NCBI GenBank assembly: GCA_964614945.1
Contig: CAZTNW010000021.1
Location: 1 to 5,914 of the forward strand
DNA: 5,914 nt
Origin: CAZTNW01 sp964614945
GTDB taxonomy: Bacteria > Caldisericota > JANLFM01
Direction of reading: 5' to 3'
The notes beneath the pieces were generated by a model, which was not told the DNA's origin, did no database searches, and worked only from the letters and a program-made list of their open reading frames with translations. Shown piece by piece: positions 5,527-5,914 of the stretch. Each line of letters begins with the position of its first letter. Within the stretch, counting starts at the first letter, position 1. A program made the translations under genes and the position numbers.

Positions 5527-5914
5527 CTGCCGATTTCCTTCAAGACAAATTCCAGGCCTAAGGACTTGAGCTTTTCCAGGCCGGGCTTACTTGTTTTTAT
5601 GTCCCAGCTTCTTTCTTTATAATAGTTGTCCATGATTTTTAAAAACTCATCCCGGTTTAAAACAGCCCCTTTTTTAGGACCAACAGTCAGCGGTTCTTCA
5701 AAAAATCTATCGGGCAAGCGATCATCCTCCCGTCTGAACCCTTCCCTGTAATTTATAGCTTTTTCCAGGTTATAAACCCGTTCTCCCGTCTTCTCATAGT
5801 CTTCTTCTGTCCAGACCTCACCGGTTATTGAACTCAGCAGCTCTCTGAGGAGACCAGCCCGGAAACCACCCTGAGCAAACATACACAGTCCGGTGCAGTC
5901 ATTCATGGCCGTAT
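5523..5914 (-). CDS. Aldehyde ferredoxin oxidoreductase family protein, C-terminal part (5' end outside window)
   Basis: On the complementary strand the frame runs in from the right edge and ends at 5523, giving about 130 residues of a protein whose family is usually near 600. The Met at 5904-5906 is internal: the frame continues upstream as T-A-M-N-D, so it is not the start. DCTGLC (5883-5900) fits the second DxxGLC motif of this family, which contacts the pterin and supplies the last cysteine ligand of the 4Fe-4S cluster. Further on come GERVYNLEKAIN, EGFRREDDRLPDR and YYKERSWD, then LKSLGL near the end, all in the usual order. The family oxidises aldehydes to carboxylic acids with ferredoxin, using a tungsten or molybdenum bis-pterin cofactor in the cytoplasm of anaerobes. 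Which paralogue this is cannot be told. The C-terminus looks complete and abuts the RHS fragment. Confidence 0.88.
   Translation of the reverse strand, partial: TAMNDCTGLCMFAQGGFRAGLLRELLSSITGEVWTEEDYEKTGERVYNLEKAINYREGFRREDDRLPDRFFEEPLTVGPKKGAVLNRDEFLKIMDNYYKERSWDIKTSKPGLEKLKSLGLEFVLKEIGS

Noticed and set aside
5904..5906. ATG (minus strand) as start of a 127-residue gene
   Set aside because: The frame stays open to the window edge and the residues before it fit the oxidoreductase family just ahead of the DxxGLC motif, so this Met is internal.
1..5914. Insertion sequence, integrase, CRISPR array, tRNA or rRNA
   Set aside because: No transposase or integrase motifs, no regularly spaced short repeats and no tRNA-like fold were seen. 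The only repeats are the RHS core copies and the tip-immunity duplication.

Overview
The window is an accessory toxin/immunity region built around RHS (rearrangement hotspot / YD-repeat) polymorphic toxins, ending against the 3' end of a housekeeping-type gene on the opposite strand. That gene is the C-terminus of a tungsten/molybdenum aldehyde ferredoxin oxidoreductase, a family found mainly in strict anaerobes, so an anaerobic bacterium is likely. The N-terminally exported immunity proteins and a possible SmpA/OmlA-like protein lean towards an envelope with a periplasm. The lineage cannot be fixed from the sequence; RHS cores with this wording recall uncultured anaerobic bacteria such as Aminicenantes, but that is memory, not a search.

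Layout, left to right. Bases 2-838 are the 3' end of an RHS gene (open at the left edge) whose tip after the DPNGL boundary looks like an L,D-transpeptidase/DUF2778 (Tlde1-like) toxin. A small four-helix membrane protein follows (850-1233), probably its immunity. Bases 1230-2237 are a second, headless RHS piece: about 420 bp of the same core joined to an unrelated tip with an ExxxH motif. Its coupled partner (2239-2826) is an exported protein, probably immunity. Bases 2847-3740 repeat that tip-immunity unit without the core: the tip is decayed and has lost the motif His, while the second exported protein (3159-3740) is intact. Bases 3750-3860 hold the tail of a third immunity copy. Two further envelope proteins of unknown function follow (3887-4516, 4586/4622-5044). 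A third RHS core piece (5083-5526) is cut off exactly where the convergent aldehyde oxidoreductase gene ends (5523 to the right edge).

How it fits together. The three core copies are collinear without gaps (offsets 1306 and 4030 bp), and copies A and B share an identical run of about 66 bp just before the tips. This is the arrangement expected of an orphan-tip reservoir, in which recombination in the core would swap the toxin at the end of the expressed RHS protein. Immunity genes appear to outlast their toxins: there are two intact copies and one remnant for a single intact tip B, plus two membrane genes without tips. All + strand genes are tightly spaced and could be read as one unit; no convincing promoter, tRNA, rRNA, CRISPR or insertion sequence was seen.
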